NCBI GenBank assembly: GCA_030685235.1
Contig: MU839121.1
Coordinates: 275,248 to 339,247, forward strand
Source: Copromyces sp. CBS 386.78
Lineage: Eukaryota; Ascomycota; Sordariomycetes; Sordariales; Sordariaceae
Direction of reading: 5' to 3'
Length of the DNA stretch: 64,000 nt
Positions 22,216 through 36,100 of the stretch are shown here, piece by piece. The position numbers were made by a program, and so were the translations under genes. The notes below the pieces were generated by a model. The model ran no database searches. It saw nothing but the letters and a program-made list of their open reading frames with translations, and was not told where the DNA came from. How positions within the stretch are numbered: the stretch's first letter is position 1; the number at the start of each line of letters is the position of its first letter.

Positions 22216-24049
22216 TACTATTATAATTTTTTCGGCTACTTAAGCGAAATAATATTTAATATTTATATATATAGCGGCTATAATAGAGATTAGCTCTTTT
22301 CTTATTATACGTTTATTATCGTTTTCTTAATTTATTACTCTCTAAAAGGGTAAATTAAATTTAATAGGGGTAATTAAATTATAATTATAAGTAAATTAAA
22401 AAGGAGTATATTTATAATTACCTCTTATTATTATATAATTAGTAAAGAGAATATAAGGTAAATATATTTTTTAATTAGCGTTATTCCCGTTAGTTATTTT
22501 AATTAAGGAGGCGGTAATAGTTAAATATTTTTATTTATTTAATTTATTTATCTTCGAATTATAGGGGGTAATAACGTGCTTTAAGATCTTTAGTAAATTA
22601 ATTACTTTTTTAAATACTTTTATAAATTTTGAACTATTATTTATTAGAATAGAGATAAGAAATCCCTAGTAGAGAAAGATTAATTTAAGAAACCTTTAAA
22701 CGTTTTTTATTTTAATATTAGGTAGAATAATAGTTTTTATATAATTAATAAAGTTATTTCTAGCTTCTAATAAAGGTACTTTCTTTCTACTTATATTAAA
22801 TATAAATTAGATATTAAGAATTTACTTTCCTATAAATTAAATATTAGGAAATATTTATTAGTATTTATTTTCGAACCTTTTAGGGTTATATTTTTAATAA
22901 ATTGGGTAAGAGCGGATTAATTCTTTAACGTCGGTATATATACTTTTCTAATAATAATATTCGGTAATATAATAATATATCCCTTCCCTTCTTTAATAAT
23001 TTACTTTATTATAGTAGTAGAATATAATTTGCTTGCGTTCTATAGGATTATTAATTAATTTTTATAGAAATTACGAAGGATTCGTCGGTTGTAATTAGAG
23101 AATTCCTTTAGAGATAAAGTATTTTATAATATTATTACGGAATTAACGTTTGAGAGTAGATCCCTTTAAGTAGTTAGGTATTTATATATTATTAAATAGG
23201 TGGAGATTTCGTAAGAAAGGTTAGACTAATTTCCTTTGAGAATAGGTTTTAGAGTATCGGTATAAATAACGAAAATAGAATAGATCTACGTATTTACAAA
23301 GTCGTTAATATTTATTTCGTATTCTTTTTTATAAAGATTAAAAGGCTTTAGAAGTTTGCGAAATAGATTATCGGCAATTATATTTTTATTTTTAAGAATG
23401 TACTTGACTTCGAAGTCGAAAATTTTAATTTAAGTAATCTATTTTATTAGTAGGGTACCGGGGACGTTACTAGCAGTATTATTAAATTGATATATAAAGA
23501 TTATAGCGTTTATTTTAATAATAAAGCGAATATTAAATAAGTGTTTTTTTAAACGTTTAAGAATATAGAAGAGATTTCGAAGCTCTTTCTTAGTAGTATT
23601 ATATTATTTTTTAACCTTTAACTAAATTCCGCTTTCGAATTTATAAAAATATTTTTTATTATTAGGGCCGATTTACTTTAATACTATTCTTTATCCTTCG
23701 ATTGAAATATTAACTATAAGGTAGATTATATTATACTTCGGGTCGTTATAAATAAAGATTATTAGAATTAGGGCGGTAATTATAAAGTATTAAAGGTATT
23801 CTATTGTAAATTATTTATTCTCGGTTTAAATTTATTCGATTCTTTTTTTTATTAATATATAAAAGGGGATTGTAATAATACCGAAGTTTTTAATCTAGAT
23901 CCTATAGTATCCGATAATTCTAATAAAGGTTTTAATTTATTTAATTTCTTTACCCTTCTTATTTAATCGGTATTCGTAGTAAATTTATTTGTTAATTTTT
24001 ATAACTTTATCTTTATTTGGGGATCTCCCGTCGGGACTATAAAAGTATC

Positions 24050-24620
24050 TTATAAATATAGCTTCGTTTTAATATTAATTAGATTTAGTAATTACAATAG
24101 TTCTTTTAATTAATTTTATATTAAATAAGATTTTATCGATATTAATTAAGTATTCTAAAATATATTTCCTAATTCCCTTTATATTAATCTCCTCCCTATT
24201 GTAGTTTATCCGGGGGCTTTTAATATAAATATTATTAAAATAAGGTTAGTAAATATTAGGAATTAAATTATAGAATATTCTAATTATTACCCTTATAAAT
24301 TATATAATAAAATTAATACTTTTTTAAAGTAAAATCGTTATCCTAAAGTAGCTAAAGGGTATAGAGAAAGTAGTAATATCCCTATTAATCTCTTTAAAAG
24401 GGATTTAATTATAATTAGAAAAGAAATTAAATAGAAAAATTATTTTGTAATTTCTAAAACTTTCGTTAAACTTTTTATAACTTAGTCGTGGATTTATATT
24501 TCTTAAAGTAATCCGGTTAATCTTTTGAACGTTATTAATTAAATATATACTTTTATCCTTTTTAGTAACGAAAAATTAATTATTTCAGTAGGTAGCGTAA
24601 CTTTCTTCGAAGATTCTTTT
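24050..24620 (-). pseudogene. Gypsy reverse transcriptase, relic
   Basis: The minus-strand frame contains FFVTKKDKSIYLINN followed by VQKINRIT, the expected start of a Gypsy reverse transcriptase palm. About 120 codons later it reads YFNNIYIKS where the catalytic Y/F-x-DD box is expected. Asp-to-Asn at both positions is the G-to-A change that RIP produces. Confidence 0.7.
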
Positions 24621-26186
24621 CTTTATCCTTTTTTTAAATAGATTATAAATTTGGTTATAAAGAGCTTTAGGGATAGGGATAGCCTTAATTTATTAGGTTA
24701 AGTACGGGATAATACAGATTTATTAAGGGGGAATTATATTAGGATTAAGTTTTCTATACTTTATAAAGTCCTAAGTAAAAGTATATTCCTTATTATAAAG
24801 GATATAAGTAAATAATTTAATTTCGCTTTCGTTTAAAGTGTTTTAAACTATTTTAATTATAGTTTAAAGACGTTCTTCGGTTAATTTCGACCCTTTAATT
24901 AATTTTATAAATTAGAGAATAATATAATTATCCTATTTTATACCGAAATTTTTTAGAGTATTAGCGATTTACTCTTATATTTAGGCCTACTTATTTGCCT
25001 TCTAATTAGGGTTTCTTGCCGGTTTTAACCCGTTAGAACCTACATTATCGATTAGGTTAGCTTTTTGGCCGATCTTTTTATATATAGTATTAATTTGTAC
25101 GCGGAGAAATATTAATACTTATTTCGCTTTCCTTACGGATTTCTTTATAGCCTTCTTAAATTCCCTTATTAATACTTTTTTAATCTTCCTCTTTATTTAT
25201 TAAAGAATAATTATTACTTTTAATTCTTCCGAATCTTTTTTAATATTAATCTTAGGATTTCTTCCTTTACTTTATACCGAGCGTAGTTGAGTAGTACTTT
25301 CTAAATTCGAATTAACCTTAGAACTAGCGTTTCCTTTTTTAATAATCCTCTAAACTTTTTATAATGCTTTATATTTTTCTTTTTCTTTAAATAATATTTC
25401 TATTAGATTTTCCGCTATTTTATTTATAAATATAACAATTTTTTTATTATCTTCTTCGAATTCTATTTAATTTGGTAATTTTATTTTTATTATAGAATTA
25501 GTATTTACGGCGTTATTTCTACCGAATTATATAAAGGCCGTGAATATTGTTCGGGAGTTAAATCCGTTAATCGGCTCCGGTTAATTTCTAGGCTTCGAAA
25601 TTTTGACCGCTTTTATATATTTTGGGGGCAATAGTTAGAGTAGCGTAGATTACTATCCCATTAATAGTAATAGATGTATAATTCTTCCCATTTTTATTAT
25701 ATTTTATATAAATATTAGTATCCTAAAAGAAGGGTAAACTTAGAATAATTTTATAGTTGGGTAGGCGGTTCTCGATAATGAAGAAATAGACTTCCTTACC
25801 TTTATTAAATAAGTAGACCTTTTTATAAATCTTACTAAGGAATCCCTTTTGGCTACTATTGCTATTAATATTAGTAATTTCGGTATTAATACTTATTAGA
25901 CCGAAACGATTTACTAATCCTTTATAAATAGTATTATATTTAGCTCTTATATTAAGTAAGGCGGCGATTTTCTCCCCTCCTTTCGTTTTAACGGAGATTA
26001 TTAGCGTAGGTAGCGTAGAGAGTTGGGTAACCCCGTTCCTTAAAGCTAAGGTAGATATCTCGGCGTACTTGACGACGTTGGTAGAGGCGTTACGGAGTGA
26101 TACCCTCTTGTATTAACGGTAATATAGGGGTACTTTTAACACTTAAGATGGTTTAAGGGTAGTACAACGCCGTTTAATAGTTGAAA

Positions 26187-26799
26187 GAGCTTAAGCGTTG
26201 CAAAGAGCTTAAGCGTTGCAAAGAATTTAAGCGTTGGGAATCCCTAACCGTTGGACTGGGAACCTAAGACACTAAGCTCTCGGCCCGCTACAAGACCCTG
26301 AGAAATGACGAAAATCTTCTACTTTAGGAAGGTACGATAAATAAAAAAAGGAAAGAGAGAAAGAGAGAGAGAAGGAGAAAGAATATGAGAGAAGCAGGTT
26401 CGCTGAAGATAAAAGGCTCGAAGTTCCCGTCCCAAATTCCAGTCCCAAAGTCTCCCAACCTTCCTCTTGCAACTATCACCACCTCCATTCGGTCTTCAAT
26501 TGCTAAACTGACTTTTCAATATTTATATTACTATAGATTCAATCGCCCTGGTGACAGCGACAACGACAGTGACGACGACAGCGACGAAAACGACGGCCGA
26601 AACACAAGGTGGTAGTGGTGATTTTGGACTTGGGCGGGCGACGGGTAAGACCAAGGGAGCCAAGGCCTAAGGAGCGTAGGCATTGGTCAGATTTCACTAG
26701 CTTGCATTAGCGGGAACCAGCCAGCCAATCAGGTGTAATCTTCTACTCCCAACGCTTAAGCTCTCGTCAACGCTTAAGCTCTCGTCAACGCTTAAGCTC
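26187..26799. mobile_element. 613 bp TIR element with tandem motifs in each arm
   Basis: Both arms are 53 bp (26187-26239 and 26747-26799), inverted, with about 45 of 53 positions identical. Each arm contains three tandem units built on AGCTTAAGCGTTG. The interior of about 500 bp has balanced composition and is hardly RIP-mutated, unlike its surroundings. It includes a GA-rich tract near 26345-26390 and ORFs of 66-76 codons without recognisable domains. GAAA occurs next to both ends, with one extra base on the right, so the target duplication is not settled. It lies inside the 15.5 kb LTR element. Confidence 0.7.
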
Positions 26800-26899
26800 A
26801 GAAAGGAGCGTAATTTAGAGCCAACGCTTAGAATCACTTAACCGTTGTAAACTGGCCAGATTACCGGTAATGTGGTTGGCTTAGTCTTGAACTTGTCAA

Positions 26900-29300
26900 T
26901 CTTCTGCCACTCTAAGGGAACGTCAACAAGTACTAGCCAATCGACCTAACCGTAGATAGTTTGGACGTTCTCCTTTATTAATTCGATAAGATTGGTTGAA
27001 GTATAGCTACGAGCAGATTTCTGCCTGATATTTATAGCATTGACCTAGATAGGTCCTTTGGGCGCGAGGAGTCCCTTGGGTACGATGGGGACGAATTTAT
27101 TAGCCTCCGGAATATTATTACGGGTAGTATTACCGTTATACTTAAATTTAGGCTTAGGTAGGTCGTAATTATTATTGTAAGTGGTATTAGCGAATAAATT
27201 TACCTAGTAGTAAATAGCTATAGTATTAACGGGGCTATACTTAACGATATCTTTAATAGTGACCGAAACTTTAGCGTTTATAAATTTCGTAACTATAGGG
27301 TAGAATTCCTTTAAATTCGTAATATTATTATAGACTTTAAGATTTTTAAAGTAGTTAAAGAAATAATTTTTTTTAGCCTTCTTAGTAATAAATTTAGAAG
27401 CGGGTTACTTTTCCTCTATAGTATTAACGTTACGTTTAACTCCTTTTTTAGCTATATTAGCGGTTAAAATAAGGGGGATAAATAAAAATATAAGGGTATT
27501 ATTAAAGGAATTACCTTCGGAAACCCGAGCTTTTTTAGTTTTTTTAAAGGCGACGATTATTATAGAAGTTAAGGATATTGTACTAATTTCGACCTTATTT
27601 CCCGAATTAATTAATTTTATAACCTTTGGAAATTTGTTAGGGAATTCCTTATTTTTAGTTAGGATAGTATATATAGAGGCGATTTGCTTTCGAATTTTTA
27701 ATATTGGACTATAAAAGTAATTATACTTCCTAATTTGAATAATATTAATTAAAATTAATATTTTCTTTCCCTTTAACTTTTATATTTCTTTTTACTTTCC
27801 TTTAGTACTTTAATAGAGGATATTAAATTTTAGAATATAATCGGGCTTATTAGGATCTCTACCCTTATAGTATTTAAGTTTTTAAATTTTGAAGTTAATA
27901 TAAGTAGGATAGTTCGGCTTTAAAGCAATTAAAAATTTTAATAAATTTCCGACCTTCTTTTATTTTTATATAGTACAATATAGCTTTTAATTTATATAAT
28001 TCTCGTAGTTGTAATTAGGGTTAAAGAAAACGACGGATAGTATACTTTTAGAGATTTAAGCCTTTTAGAAAGAGTAATATTCGTATATAAGGTTTATATT
28101 TTTTTTAATATACTTATATATAAAGTAATTTCCTTTATATTAATAATAAATTTTTTAATATTCGTTAGAAGATTAGTAATTATTAGATAATAGGTATTGA
28201 ATTCTACTTCGATTAAAATTATTAATAGGTATAGCGTTAGTTTAAATAGTATTAGTTTAAATAAGAGGGTATTAGATTTAAGAGGGGTAGTAGATAGTAG
28301 GTTATTAAAAGGTAGGAAGGGGTATTTAGGAAGGGGGGAAAACGCTTTAGGTAATTTAGATTACTAACTTCCTAAAATTATCGGCAAATTTATTTATAGC
28401 TTTATTAATAGCGGATTATTTCTTAGTAAGTTCTTTTATAATAATTTGAATAATTTTCTTAACGATTAAAATATTATTATCTTCGGAGGAAATATTATTA
28501 TTAAATTTAATAACCTTTTTAGAGGATTTGCGTATTTTAGTAACAATTTCCTCTTTATTAGAATTAGAAGAGGCTAAAAATTTAGAAATATCGATTTTAT
28601 TAAATTATTTAATAATAAGGTCGTTAAGTTTATTAATAAAGGTGGTTTAATTTATTTAGTAGATTTCCTCTTTGAATTTATATATAAAAGTAGTAATTAT
28701 ATACTTAATATTAATATATAGCTTCTTATAGAAGTTCTTAACGGTTAGATCCTTAATATTATTGCAGTTAGTAGAAGATTGACGGACGAGAAGGGTAGAG
28801 TAATTAAGGATAGCGTTAACGATCTTTATTTTATTATAAAAGATACGTTTAGTATAAAATTTCTTTAAAATAGTAGATATATTATTAATTTACTTAGGAT
28901 CCTTAATTCTATAAGCGGTTTTAAAAGCCGAAGTAAAGTTTTCTTAGGAAATATTAACATTAATTTTAAATTGGCGGAAAATACCTTTAGCGATATCTTT
29001 AAGCTACTTTTTATATTAATTAATTTAAGTAGTGATTTTAAATTTATTATTATTAAAATTAGGGTATTTAACCTCTTCTTCGAAGAGTTTGAAATATTTA
29101 ATAACTTTTTTACTATTAAATTTCTTTTTAGAACTAATATTATAAACGTAAATTATAATATTACTTCTAATAAGGAGAGTAATAGAGTTAAAGACTTCCG
29201 GGATAGTAGGCTTTTAAATATTAGGGGCGGAAGGGGAAGAAGAGGTATTAGATATAATATTTAATAATAATTAATTATAAGGTAGGGGTTTTTAGGTTAA
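26900..29300 (-). pseudogene. Probable gag region of the 15.5 kb element, relic
   Basis: Position between the 5' (right) LTR and the pol relics on the minus strand is where gag is expected. The DNA is AT-rich with scattered readable segments, but I saw no zinc knuckle or other diagnostic motif. The plus-strand ORF at 28971-29264 (97 codons) is rich in Phe, Asn and Ile and is probably a shadow. Confidence 0.3.
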
Positions 29301-30176
29301 AGTATTATAGTAGAGGGGGAGATGTGCTGGTAATTATATAGGATTATATTTTGGGTTATTATAATTATTTGGAAATGGGCAAATTTAATATTTTTTATTA
29401 AAATATTTTTTATTTTTTAAATACTTTTGTATTATTTAAATTAAAGTATTTATATTTCAATTAGGGTAATTAGGGTATTAGGTATTATATTAATTCGGAA
29501 GTCCGGTTATAATTTTATTTAAATAATAGTATTTACTATTATAATAGGTAGTAAGTATTACCTTTTTAACCGTATTTACTTTTAATAAGAAGCTAATTAT
29601 TTGTAAAAGGTTAGTTAGAATTACTTAAAATATTAATATAATATACCCTAAAAGGGTTATAATTACTTTAAAGAGGAATTCGGTATATAGATTACGAATA
29701 TTTATATTAAGTATAGGCGGAAGTAGTAAAGGGGGGATTTATTATTTATTATTAATTTGTAGTTTTTAATTTATTATATAGTTTAAATTATTAATTCTTT
29801 AATTTTTAGTTTATCGTTTTATTAAATTAGTATTTCGAAATAATTTATTTTCGTATTTTACGTTAATTATAATTTAATTAAAGAAGGGAAAGGGGCTAGT
29901 ATATTCGTTGAAGGGTATTAGTAAATTGTAAATTGGACGAGAAATTTAAAATCTATATATATCCGGAATTAAAGTTTCCGTTGAATCGAGTAAAAGACTT
30001 CTTTACCGAGGGAGGTAATTAGTTGCTTATTGTTCAACTTTCGGCTCTTGAATTGGTGTTCCGAAGGAAGCGGGGATAGTTTTAACGTTTACGAAAAATT
30101 TTGGCCGAAGACTCCTCGAGTTCGTATTAGCTAGTTTGGCTAGGAGTTTGAAACTTATTTCGTTTTTATTACTATT

Positions 30177-30742
30177 TAATTTAGAATAGAAAATACTATA
30201 TAGGAAGAGAGATTAACTCCCTACTATAGAAATACTAATTTAATTAATATAAAGATTATAAGAATTAATATTTTAAAGAGGAGAGTAGATTTATTATAAA
30301 ATGAATCCTATTTGTAAAATAAAGACGAGGAGATTCTTATATATTAATTATCAACTATTTAGAAGAGATTAGAGTTAATATTAAAATATTATATTTTAAC
30401 GGATTTTCGAGAGAAGTTGAGGGAGTAAATTTAAACGTTAATCTTTTTAAGAGGGGATTACGAAGTAAAGAAAGAATGAATTTAGTACGGGAAAACGAAT
30501 TTAGGATTAGAATTTGAATATATTTTTCTAAGAAGGAGTATTATTTAGTCTAAATTGTTTATCTTTCTTTTTAAATCTTCGAAGGAGATTCCTACTCCTT
30601 TTATTTTCAAGGTTTAAACTTATAACCAATAGCACCTGACTGAGTAGCTAATCTGCTCCTACTTGTGATGAACTACCCTGCTCCCTTGATGACCCCGTGG
30701 TCCTCAGCTAAAGAAAAAAACGTGAAAAAATTCCCTAAATTA
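30177..30742 (-). repeat. Right (5') LTR of the 15.5 kb element
   Basis: Pairs with 15277-15842. Positions about 30608-30712 keep a far less mutated version of the LTR (balanced composition with intact CpA and CpT), while the rest is RIP-mutated, so the two copies together expose the ancestral bases. Confidence 0.85.
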
Positions 30743-30959
30743 ATAGGAGATATAATATTACTCCGAAGAGTAATATTACAACGGTAGTAGGGGGTATTAT
30801 TAAAATATAAATTATAATCTTTAAAAATATTTGAATAGTCGGAAATTTAATAAAAAGGGGGGGCACAAAACCCTTAATAGCTAAGAGGGAGTATAAAACC
30901 GAAAGGTCTATTATCGGGGCAGAGAGGAGCGGAACGTTATAAATTCTAAAACGAGATAT

Positions 30960-32280
30960 TATAATATCCGGACGGTAAAGTAGCAGTAGCAGCAGCTAGA
31001 ATAATAGTAGGAGGGGGAATAGTAGCAGGAGTAGCAGTAATAAGAGTAGCAGTAGCAGGAGTAATAGTAGTAGGAGTAGTAGTAGTAGCAGCAATAGTAG
31101 TAGGTCTAGGCGGCGAAGTATTATAAATATCCTCTTCTTCTTTATTTAAAAAGGGGGGAAGGGAGTTCGAAATAATATTTTCATTAATATTTTAAATGGC
31201 CTCTACCGGGGGCTCTACAATTTCCACATCCTTAAAAATAATTAGCGAAACATTCTAAATAAAATCGCTAGCCTCGATTTTACTAAAGTTATAATATACT
31301 GAAAAATCATCGAAGATATTAAATATCCAATCGTATAAAGTTCTATCTTTTTTCTAAATACTACTAATACGGAAGTACTAGCGAATATTTAAATTGAACC
31401 GTTTTTCAACGGTAGCGACTTTAGCAATAACGATTATAATAATTACTAGGCTAATCTTTAAGAAATACTAGCGCTTACCCCTTCTATTAGCAAAATTGTT
31501 TTACTAAAGTAAAATGTTAAATATAAGTTTATAATAAATATTGTACAAAAATTCGTTAATATAGCTATAAATCTAATTCTTCGCATATTTATTATTTTCT
31601 AACGTTTTTTCCTAAACGGTTAAGTCGATACAAAAGTTACCGTCGGGCTTCTAACCCTAATCTTAAAACTATAGGAGGGCTTAGTTCTATAATAATATAT
31701 TAAAATAATTTATAAAAAATATAAAGATTTTTGGAAGGAAAAAAACATAAAAATTTTTAGGCAAAACTTCAGACTTACGTAGAAACATTAGAATAAAAGC
31801 TTATACTTAAAATTATTATAGGTTACACTAATATAATTATAAAATTCCTCGAATATTATACTATTAGTACTAATATTAGAAAATATATTCTTTATCGCCG
31901 AAAATATTAATTTATTTAAAAAATAAACGAATAAATATTTAAAATATTTTTTAGAAATACTATTTTTAGCCAACTTAATATTAGCGATACTTAGAGGGTT
32001 GGGATCGATATTTTAGTAATAGTTTACAATACGAAAATTGTAATTTCGTACTACGAGGAAGTTCGCGCAGGTAACTAATAGAAAATATAGCGGCCAGCTT
32101 ACTTTAACCGGCTTACTAACCTTTACTATGGATCCTTTCACGGTCGAACCGCCTTTTATATAGGTAACGGACTAGTTAAGGGTATACGGCGTAGCGGAAC
32201 TAGAGTTAAAGCTAATACCGGGTAGTAAACGAGAAATAGCCGGGGTAATAGGAGGAGGGGGTAATTGTTAAGAATCTCGT
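30960..32280 (-). pseudogene. Unassigned minus-strand protein-coding relic
   Basis: The minus-strand frame is readable for about 430 codons with mainly TAA/TAG interruptions. It starts near 32270 with a Pro-rich segment (PPPPITPAISRLLPG), passes through an apparently folded middle, and includes the still-open stretch 31973-31788 (61 codons, with KKYFKYLFVYFLNKLIFS). It then reads VATVEKRFNLNI and an acidic VEIVEPPVEA block. It ends in a Thr/Pro/Ala-rich tail encoded by GTAGCA-type repeats at 30975-31110. The family is not recognised. It is divergent from the relic at 33200-36300 and may be the second gene of the same DNA element. Confidence 0.4.
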
Positions 32281-33199
32281 TAATTTTACGTAAAAAAGAT
32301 TTAGGTAAATAATAATAAAAATAAATCAAGGGAATTATTAATTTAATTCTTACCTAAATACTTATACCTTCGGCGGTTTAACCGACCGTATTAGTACTAA
32401 AGCGGTTGGACCGGGGAGGGTAGGGAGGGCGAGGAGGGTTGCCGCCGGAGGATATAATAATAATATCGTAGTAATAATACTTATTACTATTGTTATTATT
32501 ATTCTTCTTCGTAATAATGAAAAAGAAAGAAAAAAAAGGTAAGAAAATAAAACGACGGCGGCGACGACTACTTAATTTAATAACGATAATAAGAAGAGGA
32601 GAGAAAGAGGAAGAGGAAGAGGGAGAGAGGAGGGGTAAAAATCTAGAAATAATAAAAATCTTTCAAAAATTATATACGTTAGATCTAGCCTAATAATTAT
32701 ATATTTGTTTAATCGAATTTAGACGATAAATCAACTAGAAGGTACGCAATTTCAATAATATACTAAAGTATAATATTGTCTAATATTTTGGTTGCTAGGT
32801 TAAGTCGATTTCTATTGGTTACTATAGGAAAATTTCGAATCTTTCTTAAAATACCGAATATTTCTCCTCTATACAATAATAACTACAATAATAAGAAAAT
32901 CTTTATAGTTTTCTATTATTTTTCCTATTTTTATTAAATTTATATTAACCCAACTTATTTAAACCTATTAAAATATCGATCCGTAATATATTCGGGCGTA
33001 AGAGACGACGTATTACGTTCGGGGGCGCCGCCTATAAGGATACGTTTACTGCGTAAGCCCGTAAAATTAAAGCCGCCGCGAAATAATTTCCTTCCGGTAC
33101 TATTAATACGCCGGATAACGATTTCAATATTAGGATAGGTAGTTATAACGATAATAATATAAATTAGGATTTTATAAATATATTTAATAATAAGACCTT

Positions 33200-36100
33200 T
33201 AGTAAAAATAATTTTAAAACGGAAGACGAAGGTTAGTAAAATCCCCCTTTTAAAAAAAATAAAAGAAAAATTAACTAATAAATTTTCTAGGTATTCTTGA
33301 CTTTAATAATATTTATAATAGCGACCTTCAGGATATTACAATTACTATTAGCCGAATTATTCTTGGGTTCGAAGAAATAATCGGTACTAATTTATACGAA
33401 GGTATTGTAGAAGATCTATTAGAATTTATAATATTCGACGAGCCTTAAAAAGAGGCCGTACCGCTAAAGTTTATACTTAAATTAAAAGAAAATCCTACCG
33501 ATATATCTATATTAGTCTTAATCCGCTAGAATAAGGAGGTTGAAATTTCAAATTTTTAAAAGCTCTTTACGATATATACCAATTTAATAGGTATAAGCCG
33601 CGAAAATTAAATATTGTTAAGGGAGATCTTATTATAAATTAAAGGTAATAACGGCTAAGTGCCTAATATAATTTTAGAATTGTTAAAGTAGGTATCGACT
33701 TTAAAGGACCGAATACGAAAACGGATACCTATAATAAATATACGGGAAGCTAAAATTCCGTTGAATATTTTTAAACTCTCTACCCTACCTACTATATTAA
33801 AACTAATAGAAAGATATCGATTCGAAGTAGCTAAATATATTTACAATATTAAAAATACTATTAATAATATATTGAAAAAGGCGATTAAAATTATAAGGGA
33901 GTAGAAATTATCTTTATACCTTAATATAAGAACGGCCGCTAGCGAACTAAATAAGGTTAAGGAAAAATTTAAGAAATTCTAAAAGTAATATAAAAACGTC
34001 GATACATCTACTAAGAATTTTTCCATCGCCAAAATAATATTTATATTTTTTAATCTACCGATAATATTTAAGAATATTATAATTTTAAATATCGGTAAGA
34101 AATTTTACTCCGGACCCGGTTTTTTTATTAACGAACCCCAAGAATTATATTATTCGTACTTATAATTATCGTTTATCCGTAATACTTATAAAATATATAT
34201 ATATATTATCGACAAGGGCGAAAAAAGAGGATATATTTTCCTATTTAATTAGATTTATTACCGGTATATAGATTATACTATTTACCTTTTTAAATACTAT
34301 ACTATTCTAAATAATATTAATAAAATCTATAATATTCATATTAGCCGGGTATATAATGTAGGGTATAATTATCGATTGAATTTTTTTATATCGGATAAGG
34401 AGTAATTAATATTAAAAATTTAAAAGGCCCTTTAATATAATAACGAACGAATTTATATAATTAATATAGATTTAGACCCGCTACTTAAAGAAGACGAATT
34501 AATTTTAAGTATTAATTTTACTTTTATTTTAGAGCGCTAAATATATTTTTACGTCGATACTAATATATATGTAAACTGTTATTTTAGTGAAAATTATAAA
34601 GACCTAAATTTTAAACCGACGAAAATAGTGCCGGTTCAACCTTATAAAAAATACGACGAATTAATATATAAACCTCGAAGAGAAGAATAGTATATATACC
34701 GTCGGATAATATTACCCGACGGAAGTATTGCCCCTTTATATTATAAATACCCTTTACGGGCCGAATTCGAACTTATTATATTCGGGCGCTAAATATTCGA
34801 ATAAGAATAGGACGAAGTCCGTTTAAATGCCTTACCCGTCTTTTTACTACTATATTTAAATTTTATTAATAGTTTTAGAATTTTCTAAAATTTGTATTGT
34901 AGTTTAATAAATTATTATATTACCCCTACTAATTTAACCGAAATAGAATAGGCTCGTCCTAATAGTATTTTCCTAATCGTACTCGGTCTATATAATTTAG
35001 ACTTTAATAATATTGTTAAGGCCCTATATATTATAATTTATTTAGATAATAATATAATTATAGAGATTAACGGCCGGAAAGTTCGATTATACGTATATAC
35101 TTTATATTATATTAGTAATATACTTTAATAAGCGGAAAATTCTAATTTGAAGGGTCTTTGTACGAAGAAATTCTATTAATACTATTATATACCTAATACC
35201 CGCGGTACGTATATTACTATAGTTAATACCCAATTCGATATTAATACTACTAAATTAGGTCGATATTATTACTAATTAAAAGAAATATAATATAAAATAT
35301 TTTTAATAAAATATAAGACGTACATCGAAATATATAGTAAAATATAAAGTATAATAAGGCCTAATCCCCTATTAATATCCTTAAGCCCTACTTTAGACTT
35401 AATATTAATACGCCCTATTAATTTAATTTATTCGGAATTTAATAAAGTAGTAAATTTAATATATTATTTTTTCCGGGACGGGATTTTAAAAAAGAAAGCC
35501 CGTATAAAATACTTTATTAAACTTCGTATATAGTTGTTTCCGCTAGAAACTAAATATTTACAATCCCCTTACTACTATTTATAAAATTATAAAATATCTT
35601 ATTATAGAATATAGGCTATTATAGCTCTAGTATTCTTATTGGCCTAATTAAAAAAAGTTTATATATAGAAAGCCTTTTATAATAAGGCTAAGGCGGAAAC
35701 TGGGCGCGATTTAATCAAATTAATTATTAAAATAATTATAATTATTTTTAAAGGTTATATCGTTATAATAAATTATAACGTAACCTCTAAATAGCGCTAT
35801 AATATAAAAGAAATTACTCTTTATAATCGTAAACTCTTCAATTAACTATATTTATTTATATTAAAAACGTCTTTTAAAGCCGCTTCGGTAGTAAGATTGG
35901 TCGGGTCCGTTAGGGATTCTATTACTAGTTCGGTTACTAGTTCTCGTAATATTACGCCGGACAATAAAACTAAGCCGATACTTTAAGAAAGGGGGAAATT
36001 ATTATAATATTTAAACGATACCTTACGGCCAAATATTTATACTAGTATTTATTTTAAGGATTTCGCGGAGGAATATATATTACCAATTAATTATAATACG

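Larger units (their letters stand above)
15277..30742 (-). mobile_element. 15.5 kb Ty3/Gypsy-type LTR retrotransposon, RIP-degraded
   Basis: Two direct repeats of exactly 566 bp (15277-15842 and 30177-30742) bound the element. It is flanked by ATAG on both sides (15273-15276 and 30743-30746). The repeat ends read TAATYTAG and CTAAATTA, which is what RIP makes of the canonical TG...CA ends. Pol relics lie on the minus strand: reverse transcriptase at about 24050-24620 and the integrase C-terminal region at about 21980-22215. The 5' LTR is therefore the right-hand one, and gag should lie at about 26900-29300. The element is roughly twice the usual Gypsy length. The extra length is the segment 15850-21600 beyond pol, which has its own plus-strand relic, plus a small TIR element at 26187-26799. 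Confidence 0.8.

Noticed and set aside
26860..27060. Candidate tRNA or small RNA in the balanced stretch after the TIR element
   Set aside because: No clover-leaf arms or A/B box promoter pair could be drawn.
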